Origin: Daucus carota subsp. sativus
Taxonomy: Eukaryota > Streptophyta > Magnoliopsida > Apiales > Apiaceae
Reading direction: 5' to 3'
DNA length: 64,000 nt
Assembly: GCF_001625215.2 (NCBI RefSeq)
Contig: NC_030385.2
Location: forward strand, 34,807,598-34,871,597
The first letter of the stretch is position 1; each line of letters starts with the position of its first letter. Position numbers and translations under genes: made by a program. Positions 13,272 to 26,900 of this stretch are shown piece after piece. A model generated the notes under the pieces. It ran no database searches and was not told the origin of the DNA. It saw nothing but the letters and a program-made list of their open reading frames with translations.

Positions 13272-15360
13272 CTAATCCTCCAATGCTTTCTTGATGTCTT
13301 CCTGCATATATATACAAACAAAAAACAAAGAGGGTAAAATATGACATAAAAAAACCACAGGCAGTGCAAAAAGAACAAGAATGAGACATGCATATTACCT
13401 CGATTGCTAAAGGTAAGGTAGTTGTGCCATATCGTTGTATAACTTCTCCATTTTTGTTCACAAGAAACTTGGTGAAATTCCACTTAATGCTATGCCCAAA
13501 ATATGGAGATTTACTATTAGCTTTCAAAAATTTGTACAGGGGTGCTGCAGTTTGCCCATTCACACGTACCTAGCAATGTTCATCATACAAATAACACAGA
13601 AAGATTAATATTGTTCAAGACAAAAATGATATCATATATTTTACAAGTCAATAGAATTTAGTCATAGTCTCAAAGTCTCAAATTCTTACATAATTCACTA
13701 CCAATTCAACGTATAAATGTTGTAAAATGTGATTATATTGTTTAGTGCGACAGGGGGACATTTGAAGTGTTAGTTTAGAAGAACCAAATATCTTGCTTCT
13801 GCAACTTATAATGTTTCTTCATTTACAAATTATTTGAACAACACCAGATGCATGGTGGTTGTTATATTCAATTATTATGTTTTATCTTAGCAATTTCATT
13901 GATTTATCTTTGAAAAATAATAACTTTAGCTTTGTGTGTTTAGTTTTATTTTTACAGATTTTATTAATTACTGCACCTCGCATCAGATTCATGTACAAAT
14001 CAGTTGTATTTTATGGACATCACATATGCCAACTCTGCTTTTCATTTAATTATGTTAAACAGTATAGATGATATCCATCACAGATCTATCTATTGGACTT
14101 ATAAAATGAAGCTGTACAGTTCTCACAACAAGGCTCTTCTCACCAGAATGTGACCTACTTAACACTGTTTTCTATTTATTTCAAGAACATAGCTCTAGCA
14201 GGTGTAAATTGATTATGCAAAAGTTGTGCGATTTATCCAAGTGTGATCAGCCCGCCCATAAGATTCATGTACTCTTAGTTTGAGTTACATGTGAGCTCAG
14301 CAGAAGCAAGTAAATAAGCAATAAACCAGATATCAGTATATCACTTGATACTATATCTTGAATTAACTGCCACTCCCATATGTTAAAAAATCACTTCATC
14401 GTATCAGACTAATGAGTTGTATAGTCCTAATTGTTGAGGTTACACCATACAGTTTTCATAAATAAAGTGAGCAAGGAAACGGAATATATCTAACCTTTTG
14501 AAATACAGGGTACTCTGCCCTAAATCTTTCGCAAACAAAGTTTTGTGTATCCTCACTCGTTCCCGGTTCTTGGTGCAAGAATTGATTACATGGGAAGGCC
14601 AAGATCTCAAAATCTATGACAAGAACACAAACTTTATGTATTAAGTAATACGAAAAATTGTTTAGGCCACCTCTATACAGCTCCATACTAAACAATACAA
14701 AATAAAACTTCTGCAAAAGTAATAAACTGTTAACATATGTAATGTAACCCGAAATAAAGGATTCAAGAGAAGAATGAAATATCTAACCTTGACCCTTTAA
14801 TCTGTTGTAAAGTTCAGTCAACTCGGTATAATTTGCATTTGTGAACCCGCTACTCATCCCCATGAATGCAATATCAAGAACATCAAAAATTAGTAAAAAT
14901 CATAGGTCCATAGCAAAATTAGAAACTTTTCGCGCTTCTTGTCTACAGAAAGCATCAAGGCGCAATTTTCAACCAAACGGCATAAACAACCAAACGGCAT
15001 AAACAATACTACCTCGTCTAGCAATGAAAGGCAAATCAAATAAAAAAGGCGGAAAAATTGGATGCTAACATACGTTTGTCAGGATCCCGCACCCATGCAT
15101 CAAAACTTCCAATTACATAATAGAAAAGTGGGAATCAAGAAAGTACCATTTTGAAGCAACATTGACAATGAGCAGCACTTTTCCTTTGTAGATGCTCAGG
15201 TCCACATCTTTGTTCTTGCAATCCTACAAGGCATATAAGCAAACCTCTTAGAGATGCCCATAAAAATGACATGCATGTTCATGCACAATATATGTTAAAG
15301 AATTACCTTAACTGTAAATTCATGAACAGATTTTTCAGAAACCGAAGAAGTAGCACCCAT
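13272..15360 (-). CDS. GPX: Glutathione peroxidase-like (thioredoxin-type GPX), 6 exons, 170 aa
   Basis: Exons on the minus strand: 15360-15307, 15223-15147, 14849-14788, 14613-14495, 13569-13399 and 13301-13272, 513 nt. Phase is kept at every junction and all introns are GT-AG. The protein starts [18 protein letters not shown]. The peroxidatic Cys44 (NVASK-C-GFT) is encoded by a codon split across intron 2 (TG|C). Also present are FPCNQF (second Cys plus region of the catalytic Gln/Asn), the third conserved Cys in NFVCERF, which is the resolving Cys of plant enzymes, and the catalytic Trp in KWNFTKFLV. It reduces H2O2 and lipid hydroperoxides, in plants mainly with thioredoxin. The length and the lack of an N-terminal extension suggest a cytosolic isoform of the GPX6/8 type. 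It has cysteine, not selenocysteine. Confidence 0.92.
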
Positions 15361-16867
15361 CAAGAAGAGTCAATTACACCAAAGAGGAGAAAATTTCTGG
15401 GTTAATTATAAGTTTATTAGATATTATCAAAGATGTAAACAAGACGGCCAGTAAAGACAAGGCAGGCAAATTTTTTATGTTCACCTTAAACTTTTTTTCA
15501 TACCTTTTTTTGTGGTGTTTATGTTATCTAATTTTCTCTGTCATCTAATTTTTAATGTATATCTAAACGACTTTTTGAATGATCGTTTTTATATAAATTA
15601 TTAAGATATTATTACAACGGATGTATAATCAATCCATATCAAACTTAAGACAGGTTTTTGATAAAGTCCCTGTTAGTTAGAGTTTTGGAGCAAAATTAGA
15701 AGTTTGAGGTACTTTAGAGTTTTACCACTAAAATAAGCTAATATTAAGGTTTGGTAGTTAGCGGATTAAAATAGAGATTTAGATCTAAAAAGCTAATTTT
15801 GAAAAAGCTACTTTGAGGAGTTTTTTGGATTAGCGGTTTTGGTTTGTGTCAGAAAAAGTTAATCAATCAGCTATTTACCAAACAGTTTTACGAGAAACAG
15901 CTAATTCAATCCGCTAGTCAAAAAATCTAATTCAATCAGCTAGTCAAAACAACTAATTCGATCCGCTAACAGCTAACCGCTAATTTCCAAACAGGACCAA
16001 AGTATAATTCATCTGCCAAATAATCTTACTCCTAGAAAATGCAAGTCAAATTACAAATAATGAAATTGATAAATATAAGTAAGAAAAGAAATATATACAC
16101 GCACATAAATAAAATCACACAGATAGTAAATTATAGATTTATAGGTGAATGTTGTTAGGAAATGTTGGTATAAATATAAGATAATGATTTGATAATTTCT
16201 TTTGATACTTGTATATTTCAAATAAATAAAAAAATTAATAATTTTGATGAGATTTGATAGTGAAATTTACGGCAGTTTCGAGATAACAGTAAATCCGAAA
16301 CAGTCCCTTGGAACGCTTCATCAAAAACATATTATTATCTATAACAGGTCAACCGATAAATCCGAAAAGAACGTCCCGCTTCAATCTTTTGAATAGGGAT
16401 GGCAATCGGGTCGGGTTTCATGAAATCCATATCCAATCCGTTATAGGTCGGATCGGGTTCGGGTTTGGATATTAAAATGTAAAATCCAAATCCAATCCGT
16501 CGGGTTTTTTCGGGTTCGGATCGGATTCGAGTTTCAACCGGATATCTTAAAAAATTATTTAAAAATAAAAAATTATAAACCTGTCTAAACTATGATAATT
16601 AAGTTTTTTTTCTTTCAAAATTAGAATTATTGGATGCGATTCTATTTGTTTAAATTAGAATAATATAAACTTAAACCACATAAATTTCATTATTACCAAT
16701 ATACAATATATTTTACACAATATATTATTAATGAATTATTTGTCTTAAATAGAATCTCTTATTCCTTTAACCTAAGGTATTGATATTGAGATTATTATAT
16801 TAGATTCGTCAAAAAAATTAAATAACATATGTTATATATATACACACACACAATCATATTAAATTAT

Positions 16868-16908
<41 letters not shown>

Positions 16909-17917
16909 CGGGGTTTTTTCCGGGTTTCGGGTTCGGATCCCAATGAGCCGTCTATCAAATCGTGGCAATTGCTGTTCGATCCCGAAGAGAAGGAAGAGAT
17001 CTTCGGAACGTAGGTTTTTATGATCCAAATCCAAAAAAATTCGGGTACAAAAATCAAATCCAAATCCAAAAAATCGGGTTCAGTATATCCAAAAATTCGG
17101 GTTTCAGATCGGGTAGATAACTTCATTTGATTTCCACTCATTTTAAAACTTGGGAGCACTGTAGTATAATTCTACATGCGTTCCAGAAGGAAAGCAACAT
17201 ATGATCTAAATTCTTTTGCCAGAATTCATCAGCAAAATAAAATTAAGGATATGATGCTTTCCTACTTGAAAGGATCGGCATTTCACAAAAAGAAACAAAG
17301 CACTTGCACAAAAACACAACACAATCAACAGAAGAACACACGAAAAATGATCCCAAAGATTTTGTTTTAATCCAGGCTCAACATTCTTGCAAAGTGTGCA
17401 AGAGGGGAAAAACAATTCACAATGTACATATGTATTGTCGATATTTTACAAGGACAGATACACTATATAAAGTCTTAACAAACAAAAAGAGATGCACTAA
17501 ATTGAGAACTAACCAACCACATCCCAAAAAGATAACCTATCACTACATATATTTATGAAACTTCTACATCTTTGAATCTAACAATATTATTACTTTTGAC
17601 CTAAAAATTGCAACATAAAGTTACAGCTTTGCCTATCTACTAGAAAGTTGCAAGAAAGATGGCAAAGATCATATGTACAATCAACCATTAGTTGCTAATT
17701 CTCAAGCACCATTCCATCCCAAATATTCTTCATCGAAATTTCTCTATGTAACAGCCACAAATATCACTGAACTAATAAACAGCCGCAGGATCTAGGTCAA
17801 AATTGGTAATTCCTGATATGAATCACATAACTTGAATTAGCATATAAAGTGGTTAAAAACATCACAAGAGACTTAAAATTCCGGAAAATTTACCTTCTAC
17901 TGTAACACTGATCTTTG
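15361..17917. other. Intergenic region with degenerate hAT-like MITEs
   Basis: No gene is seen. About 15668-16012 is an inverted-repeat MITE relic: the left end has TCCCTGTTAGTTAG, the right end CTAATTTCCAAACAGGACC, and the inside has repeated CAGCTAGTCAAA-type motifs, resembling plant hAT MITEs. About 16389-17128 begins AGGGATGGCAATCGGGTCGG and ends in repeated TTCGGGTT motifs, another common hAT-like non-autonomous type with a decayed right end. The part nearest 17917 is presumably the HUA2-like 3' UTR. Confidence 0.5.
16871..16902. repeat. (AT)n microsatellite
   Basis: An uninterrupted run of about 16 AT dinucleotides lies inside the degenerate hAT-like element. It is likely length-polymorphic. 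Confidence 0.9.
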
Positions 17918-20900
17918 TCATCTAGGTCGCCAGTAGTTGGGACCTGAAATGACAATATCTATGTCAGCAAACTTTAAATAACTGAAACATCAAAATCAAT
18001 TGCAAGACCAACAGTAACAAACCTCTACTTGCCACCGGGATAGGACCATCCAGGGACGGTCTACGATGCATAACTTCTCTGTGATGCATAGGCCGGGGAG
18101 GGAAAGCCCAGCTATGATTTGGAGCAGGCTCACGCAATGGTCCGCCATAAGGACCATGTGCATATGAATGCCTACCATTATCTCGATAGTTTGGACCTAG
18201 GCAGAAACACACATAAAAAAAAATTAAATATTGAAGACACATAACCTGCACCCTAAACATAAAAAGTATATCTGACTGACATCAGTCAGTATGTTGTATA
18301 CCAGAAAAAGAAGGCTCTGAATGTCTCCAGTTATCACCAGCATCATGTGGGGCTGCATCAAATCTATCACGGTCACTGTAAAAGTTCCCTCTATCTGTAT
18401 TGTGCGCGAAATGGGACCTGGTGGGATAGGATTGGTGGGGAAACTCCCTCCTCTGTGTTCGCTGATCTGCATGCACATATGAAAATTGATTTGATGGTGC
18501 AGGATGAGGTGGCCTTAAATGAAATGCCTTCTGAGATACAGCACCATCTAACTGTGCGCCACTATTCACAGACTGAGTTGGTGGGTGAGACACAGGCGCG
18601 CCACCAAAAGGGGTATTAGCAGATTCAGGCACCCGTGGTCTTAAATGAAATGCCTTGCTGTGAGAGACAGCACCATTTACTTGTGGAACACTATTGGGTG
18701 GCTGATTAGGTAAATGAGGGAGAGGCAAACTACCAAAAGAGTCGGTGCTGGCAGTATCAGGTATCTGCACCGACATACTACAATTTCCATTTTCATGAGC
18801 ATGATAGGAAGATGCTTCTGAAATTATTGGGTCAATTCTCGGTGCAACTGGACGTAGAGCAGTGAACTGTTGTTTATCTTCATTTGCCTGCATATGCAAA
18901 GTAGAAAAATCAGAAAAATAAAGTACAACTTAAAATATTAATCCATTATTACACACTATAAGACAGAAAATATGAAGAAAAATTCAGTAAAAAGGTAACA
19001 CACGAAAATGCATACTCACATAAAGCTTTGAATCAGGAATGTTGGTAACTGGATTAGGCAATGTAGACAATGGAGGTGGCGGTGGAGGTGGCAGGGGCGG
19101 AGGTGGAGGAGGTGGAGATGGTGGGGGCGACATCGGCAGAGGAGGAGAGGAGGTTGGTAGAGTCTTGGGATTTGGAGGGAGGATAACAGCAGGAAAGTTC
19201 TGTTCGATTCGGCCATTTATAACCTCTGCACTGCGAACTCGACCATTGCTGGTGCCACCAGGCTCAGCTTCACAAGAGGGAGCAACATCTTCCATTTCAA
19301 GTTCACCATCAACAGCTTCCAATATGTGACTACGCTTCTCACAAGCAGCTATCTGGATCTGTCCTCCAGGGCTACTGGAATTATGTTCAGGAGTAACAGC
19401 CTCAAAACTCTCCCCATCAGAATCACATCCTTCATCTTCATCTTTCAGCATAGGAGGCATCCGAAAACCAGGAAGCTGAAAACTTGAATTGCTGAAGCAA
19501 TAAGATGAGAATTAATAGACTGTAAACCAAAATTTTCCAATAGAATAAACGCCTTTAATTAGTACTATTCACTATTCAACTATAGTACTATGCATAATTG
19601 CAAAAAATAAAAATCGTAATAATTCAAATATATGTGCATATTCAGTAAAAAAATTAGTAAAGAGCTCCACCTTCCATATTCATCCACCATGCCCTCAACT
19701 TCTCTGAGGGGATCATCAAAAGCCCGCTCGTTTCTTTCGACACGGCGACAATGAGGATCAGCGGCAGGAGGATTATTGGCAGAATCAAGATCACGGATAT
19801 GGCGGCGGATAACGGATTCTGGAAGGACTCTTCTTTCCTGCCAAAGTTTCAATACCTGGCCAGCAATTATGAGTCAGAAACACAAAGCTTGTATATATAG
19901 CAAAAGCTTTAACAAATCTGCAAGAATAAATCTCATGCATATACCTTTAAGCATTGTCTGCGGTTTTCCCGACCGTTACTTCCAGGAGGAGCAGCAGCTA
20001 ATAATAGACGTGGTAGCTGTGCTTGAACTTTTGAAGGATACACGCCACCAACCTCACCTGGCAAACAATATATTACTATGGTGAGCATGATATTTTACTG
20101 AGTCTATTGACCACTAAAGTAAACTTCAAAAAGTTCTTGGTACAAATTATAAAACGTGACTTGCCCTTCAGGCCTCGACAGCACTGCGTAATAGAATCCA
20201 CAAGGAAAAACAAGTCTACTCTTTTGGGTAGACTAGGTTCCTTTTCCAGACGCCGAGCAAGTAACTCCACCACCTATATCACAAGGTGTTATTAATCACA
20301 AGCAGGTAAAAAAATATTAATAGAATGACAAGTAAATTCCGGAACTCACAGAACCTAAACAAAAATGCCGCGAAAGACATTTTACTGCCGAGTGGGAATA
20401 CATATCAAAAGATAACATATAAATGAAATTTAAATGAGTACCTATCCTAAGATCTATCCACATCCACCGGTCGGCCTACACAAGTTGTCTACATAAATGA
20501 GCTATAACCTAAAGCTCTAGTACCATCTTTGTTTTTGGGAAACAGAAATTAAAAAACAGTTACGTACAACTACCTCTTCCACGTGTCTTACAGTGTGCAC
20601 AAAAAAAAAAGCAGTAGGGTCATCCTTCTTGGGACGGGTTGAGTATGAGAAAGTAGATATAAAAGTATGAATTTTCTTAATCATTCAGAACTTATGCAAC
20701 TTCTGTGTTTTAATATAAGGAATTTACATTGCTTTTCAAGTCGAACAATTTACAAGTAGCTTTTGTAACTCTTATCAGTCAGATCTGAACATTGTATTTA
20801 TATCAAATGTCGGTAAAGAGAGGTAGACTAGAGTCTTTAACTAGGTAAATGTATGTATTTTGGTTGCCTGTCCAGTCAGTTAGGGTCACCGCCTGGTTAA

Positions 20901-23900
20901 ATACAATGAAAAAAAAAGAAACTTATATTTGAAACCCTAATCAGCAGCCAACAGCCCAATTCAAGGTAAAGGCCGTTATACTTCTCCTTTCTTCCATAAC
21001 TGATATATATAGTTACTTACATGTATTTAAATACAGAGCCAGTATATATGTGACAACTGACATGTATATAAATACAGAGCCAGTGTATATGTGAAAGTGT
21101 GTGTGTGTGTGTGTGTGCGCACACGTGTGTGTAGGGGTGAGCATTTCTCGGGTCAAAACAGAGAACCAAACCAACATTTTGGGTTTGGTTCGGTTCCAGT
21201 TCAGTTCAGTTTTCAGTCAGTTCCGGTTCTTGTACTCAAGAAACATTGAACCGAGACCGAACCTAATATATATAATATTTATATTTTTATATTCCTTCTC
21301 ATATATTATATTATTTATATTACATATTTCTTCTCATATATTATTTTATTTTTCTTATCTAATGTCTTATAATATATTTTTGTTGACATATTAATCTAAT
21401 AGTTTCTGTAAGATAGTTGTATACAAAATGATCTACATTTAATAAACAATATTTTATTATAAAATATATTTGCCAAGTTAATGAATTTAAAGTAAAAAAA
21501 AATTAAGCAAAATAAATGAATTTTGAAGGAAAGTTAAAACTTTGGTTCTTTTGGTTTCGGAACCGAGCCATACTGACATTTGCGATTCAGTTCCGGTTCA
21601 GTTCTTACACCAAACGGTTCTGGTTCGGTTCTTAAATTTTGCTATTTCTGTACTTTCGGGTCCGGTTCGGGTCGGGTCGGAACCGTTGCTCACAACCATG
21701 CGTGTGTATATGTTTAGAGAACTAAAGGAAAGAGGGAAGAAGAAAAGGGGAAACATATACACACATCTCCCGGGCCTATTTATTTTCGAATCTATTTTAA
21801 CGGGACTAATTATCAAAACTTACTTTAACGAGCCTAAAGAAAATATTAAGATGAAGACATTTATAGTTCTACTTTATCAATAAACATATTTTAATAAAAA
21901 GACACATCCTGTTCAAATACAAACACATCTCCAAAACAAAATTGAATATAAATAAGATATGAAACATTAAAGTTTATAGTTTATACATATTACTGAAGCT
22001 CAAAATATTAGAGTTCTGGAAAAATATTAAACTTTACCCATGCATCGTGCATAGAATAAGCTAGTATGATACGAATCATCAAAATTTTAACTTTCTGTCA
22101 TGCATAATTAAAAAAGTATGAACGAAGGAAAGCCCATCTGAGGACTACGATCTACATTGTAGAAGGTCTAAGTCCTAAAACAGACAATGTATTTACCATG
22201 AGAGAGAACATACATAGGACAAGGTAGTGACACTTGCAACAAAGCCAAACCAAGGACAAGCCCACACACCAGGACCAGCAAAAACTACAAATGACAGCTG
22301 TGGTAGGCCTTGTAACATCCGTGCTCCACATGACACTTGGTCATGTGACATACACCTTACATACCCCTAGCACTTCAATGCAAAGGGTTCCCACATTCAT
22401 TACACTCCCAATACATACTCCATTCAATTTACTGATAGGTTTACTTTACCATCTCTTTACTATATCTCTCTCTACACATAAATGCACTTTAAACACATGT
22501 GTCAAGTACTTCGTCCGATACTTATTCTCACACCTTTGGTTCTTACAGGAACATCATACCCGATACGAGCCTATAGATACACCTGACATGAGCCTATACA
22601 TACCCCTAGCACTTCAATGCAAAGGGTTCCCACATTCCTTATACTCCGAATACAACTCCCTAAAATAAACTGATAGGTTTACTCTACAATCTCTTTCCTA
22701 TATATCTCTCTCCACATATCTGCAATTTAAACACATGTATCAAGTACTTTGCCCGATACTTATTATTCTCACACCTTTGGTCGTGGAAGTTTATGTGTGA
22801 GGTAACTCAAAGGTAATTCACACTACAGCTTTAATGTATGTACAACAGAGAAACAGCATGAAATTCATCCTACTTTTATGCTTCAACCTATACTTATTAT
22901 TCTCACACCTTTGGTGCTTACGGGGACATAATACCTCGTGGACGTTTATGTGTGAGGTAACTTAGAGGTAATTTACACTACAGCTTTAATATATGTACCG
23001 CAGAAAACAGCATGGAGTTCATCCTACTTTTATGATTTTCATAGTTGCTTCAATGTTTAACTGTTCTTATTCTGAATCTTACTAACACTGATTTCATTAA
23101 TTTGGCAACATTTGTGCCATAAGCCCATTACATGTTGCATAAATTGATAACCTTGAAGGGTTATATAAGGTGGTGGTGTTTTTTGAAAGACTGTTCTTAT
23201 TCTGAATCTTACTAACACTGATTTCATTAATTTGGCAACAGTTATACCATGAGTCCATTACATGTTGCATAAATCGATAACCTGGAAGGGTTATATAAGG
23301 TGGTGGTGTTTTTTGGAAGACTAGACTCAACCTGACACAAGTAATGAGAAAGCAATACTCCAGTCCTAAAAACAAATATGTTCTACATATCAGCGGCAAA
23401 CTCAACCTTTACCAGAGCACACGATGATCACACATTATTACTTTTCTAAAAACAATAGTAACTTGTGGCAAAAAAAGAAAAAAACAGTGACACTTCTTGT
23501 AGGGAGACAGATTTTTGCGAGGGAATAATAGAGAACAAATACAATTACATTAACACAACTGACATGACTTCACAAAGGTCAATAATCTTCCCAGATACTG
23601 ACAAACCAGCAGATTGGTCCAGGAGTGTCTTCACTTGGGGAGTACACTAACATCTAGCATGCATATATCATCACCAAAAATTAATAATTCAGTGAGTCCA
23701 TGAGTTTCTATTTCCATGAATAGGATATACTACACCCTTAGACATTTGACATGTTCAGAGTTTGAACTCCAACATGCCCCGCATTTTTCCAAGCTGTTAA
23801 AATATAAGTAAGATTATAGTTCTGCATCTCTACGAGGATTTTTTTTTATAAAAATTTAAACAAGCATTAAAGAGGTCAAATTCATATACACTTAAGAAGC

Positions 23901-26900
23901 TAAAATCAGAAATAATAGCCTCAAAATTTTTACACCCAAGTCATATATCTAAAAAAAATGAAGTATAAGTCAGTTCACCACATTTGTAAATATTATTAGC
24001 AAACTTATACTCGAGAACTCCATAAAAAGAATCAAAGTCTCGCTGTCCTACGACAATAAACATCAATCTCATATACCAGTGGACAGTTGGTTTGGGAAGA
24101 AAAAAATGACAGAGAACTATATGGCACACGTACAAGGAAACAATAAGACACCAACAGATGCAAAACCACAATGTGCATAGAAGAGGAAATCAGGAATAAG
24201 TTCAAACAAACATCAATCTGCATGAAGTAGATTCTGTTTTATTAAGAAAATGCTATTAACATACCTTCGAAGCAACACCAAGTTTACCACATTCGATAGC
24301 AATTCGTGTCGCTCGACCAATGCTATCTTTTGTCCTTGTCAGCAATCCAAGATAGTCTTCAAATGATGTAAGAGCAGCATTGGCTTCTACTTTACCATTT
24401 TGTTTTCCAGCATGTATTACTTTCTCATGCCGCAAGGGTACATCGAGACTGCAGCAGCCATCATTTCTAAGAAGTGAACTGTTATCTGACGCAGGCATGT
24501 TGCAAGCAGAAGTATTATGTGGGGGTGGGGGTGCTCGTGAAGTGGAGACTAACCCACCAGTCAGAGACATAGATGAGCACATACCCGCGACCTCTCTGTG
24601 ACTTGAATGATCTTCAGAATGAGAACTAGACTGAAGCAGTTGTGGAAGATCCTGTATGGAAGTAGTCCTGGCCTCTGTAGATGGAGATGTGATTCCTTTT
24701 ATATCTTTCGATGTCGATTTTTCTTTCACCAAAATCCTACAGATGAGAGAAACCTTAATAATAGTTTGTATGATAAAAGTAAATTTTAAAAACATGTCGA
24801 TTTTTCTTTCACCAAAACCCTAGAGATGAGAGAAACCTTAATAATAGTTTGTATGATAAAAGTAAATATTAAAAGAACTGAAAATTTTTCAAAAGAAAAA
24901 TATGTAACAGACAGGTCATCAGTTGCATAATGTAACTATATCTAGAATGGCATATCTATGCAGCACAACTTACATTTCTGTGTCCTCGTTATCTCTACTG
25001 ATATCCAGCTTCAACAAATTGGTAGTCTGGCATTCATTTTGTAAATTGCGTAGTGACAAATCTGAATCATCACGTGTCAAACAATTCATAATCTCAGGGT
25101 TGGATAAAACAGTATCTGAGTTCGTTGTATCTAGCCTAGCATGATCACCCTCTTCAAATTGGTTTTTCAGCTCACAATTCTCAATCTGGCTGTTACCAAC
25201 AGAAGGCTGCAGGAAATTCTCTTGTTTGCCTTTGCTGCTTATCACTTCGTCGTCCAAGCTAGCTCTCAAAGGTGTTGGCCTTCGAGGCATCACCGCCGAT
25301 TCAGGAAGAGTTTTACTCAAGGATGAATCACCAGGATCCTCACGATCAGAACGGTCAACAGCCTGTACAGGAAGTCCAGTACCACAAGGTACAGGTTCTG
25401 CGCTATTGTTATTTGGAAGAATATCACAATCTACCACTTCAACATTAGATGCAGGACCCCCGTCAGCTCTGGAGGGAATTGTATTATCAGGGCACCCCAA
25501 GATTGTACCTTGAGAAGCAGTTTTGCCAGAAAAATTTACATTACGCAATACAGTTTCACCCTCTGATTTATTACCAGGAGATATGTTGGAGCAATCCCTC
25601 ATGGGTGAAAAACAAGACGCATTCATGACTGTTTTCATGGATGATGGTGCCTCAAAAGTTGCTTCAACATCTTCAGCGACATTAGCCGACATCGCTTCTA
25701 ATGCACGGTGAATGCGCTTTGATGGAGGTAAAGCAGCTTCGCCGTCTACTGAACTGCAATGCAATTTCTTAACTTCCCAAGGTGCTGGCGTATTCACAGG
25801 AAACTTGTTAATTGTTGATACATTATCCAACTCCAGCATACCAACAGATGGGTTTCTTTCAACAGGACTATCTTCCTCAGAGTTTAAAGATGCATTCAGC
25901 CGCACCATCCGACCATCTGAAACTTCAGAAGATTTCTCCTCTGGCTGGATGAAGGTATCTGGTTGCTCCACTTCAGATGATAGTCTACCCATTCTAACCC
26001 TGGCTCTTTTGAGTAATGGCAGATGCTCATCTCCATCTTCACTAATGTACTTCTCGTTCACGTTTTTATTATCACTTGGCAAACTCTGACTAGATCTATG
26101 CTCTTCAATCTCTGATTCTGGCTCCTTCTCTAGTCTACCAATATGTTCACTAGTCCCACTGTTTACTCGTTTTCTACTTGGCTTTCTTTTTTTCTTAACA
26201 ATTACAGCACTGGAATGGAAGTCAAGTCTTTGATTTGTTTGGGTATCTCCCAGGGAACATTCGACAACAGACTCTGTTTGCATCAGTCCAAAGCCAGACT
26301 CCACAGTGCTTCCCTCATTGACACTGAAAGTGTCAGAGTCAACTGTACCAGTTTCCGAATCTTTTTCTTTAGGGGTACCACTTGAAACAGAAACAGGTGA
26401 ATCCACATCATTAACATCACAAACATCTGGTGACTTCCTGATCCGCTTGCTCCTTCTGCATGACGCGTCCCGCAATCCATACCTCTCTACAATCCCTACA
26501 TCTTTTCTTGCATTGCTAGATGGCAATATAAAGTTCTGAAGTTTGCGCGAATCTACCCGGGTTGAACTTCGTGACCTTCGAGCAGACGGGACTCTTCTCT
26601 CTGTGACAAAGTTACGTGCTTGTGCAACTCCATTTTTTTTCCTAGAATATGTTGTTGGCAGAGAGGTTTCTTTAACATTGGTGTCACCTGTAGGATCCTC
26701 AAACAAAGCCTCCTCACTATGGAAAGGGTCTTGTGTTGCTCCAGCTGCAGACCCTCCAACTTGAAAATCATCATCACATTTGGCAGTTGTAGAATCTGTA
26801 CTTTCATGTAATGTCCCCTTTATTGCTTTGGGAGCCTCATCCTTCACACCAGAATCAGCCAAAGGTTCTACAGAATTGCTACCATTTCCCATGATGGTAT

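Larger units (their letters stand above)
20274..24264. other. HUA2-like intron 4 (about 4 kb), duplication-rich
   Basis: No exon-like sequence is needed here: exons 4 and 5 join in phase 0 at SK|VVELLARR. The intron carries a (GT)n tract, an inverted-repeat MITE, two sets of direct repeats and a possible Helitron-like 3' end near 22031-22054 (ATGCATCGTGCAT followed by CTAGT). These are listed separately or in the findings. Confidence 0.6.

Noticed and set aside
18984..19460. Separate proline-rich protein gene
   Set aside because: The polyproline ORF joins in phase to the preceding and following exons of the HUA2-like gene and matches its known layout.
22234..22668. 144-aa plus-strand ORF
   Set aside because: It runs through the direct repeats of HUA2-like intron 4 and repeats itself internally. 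No motif was recognised.
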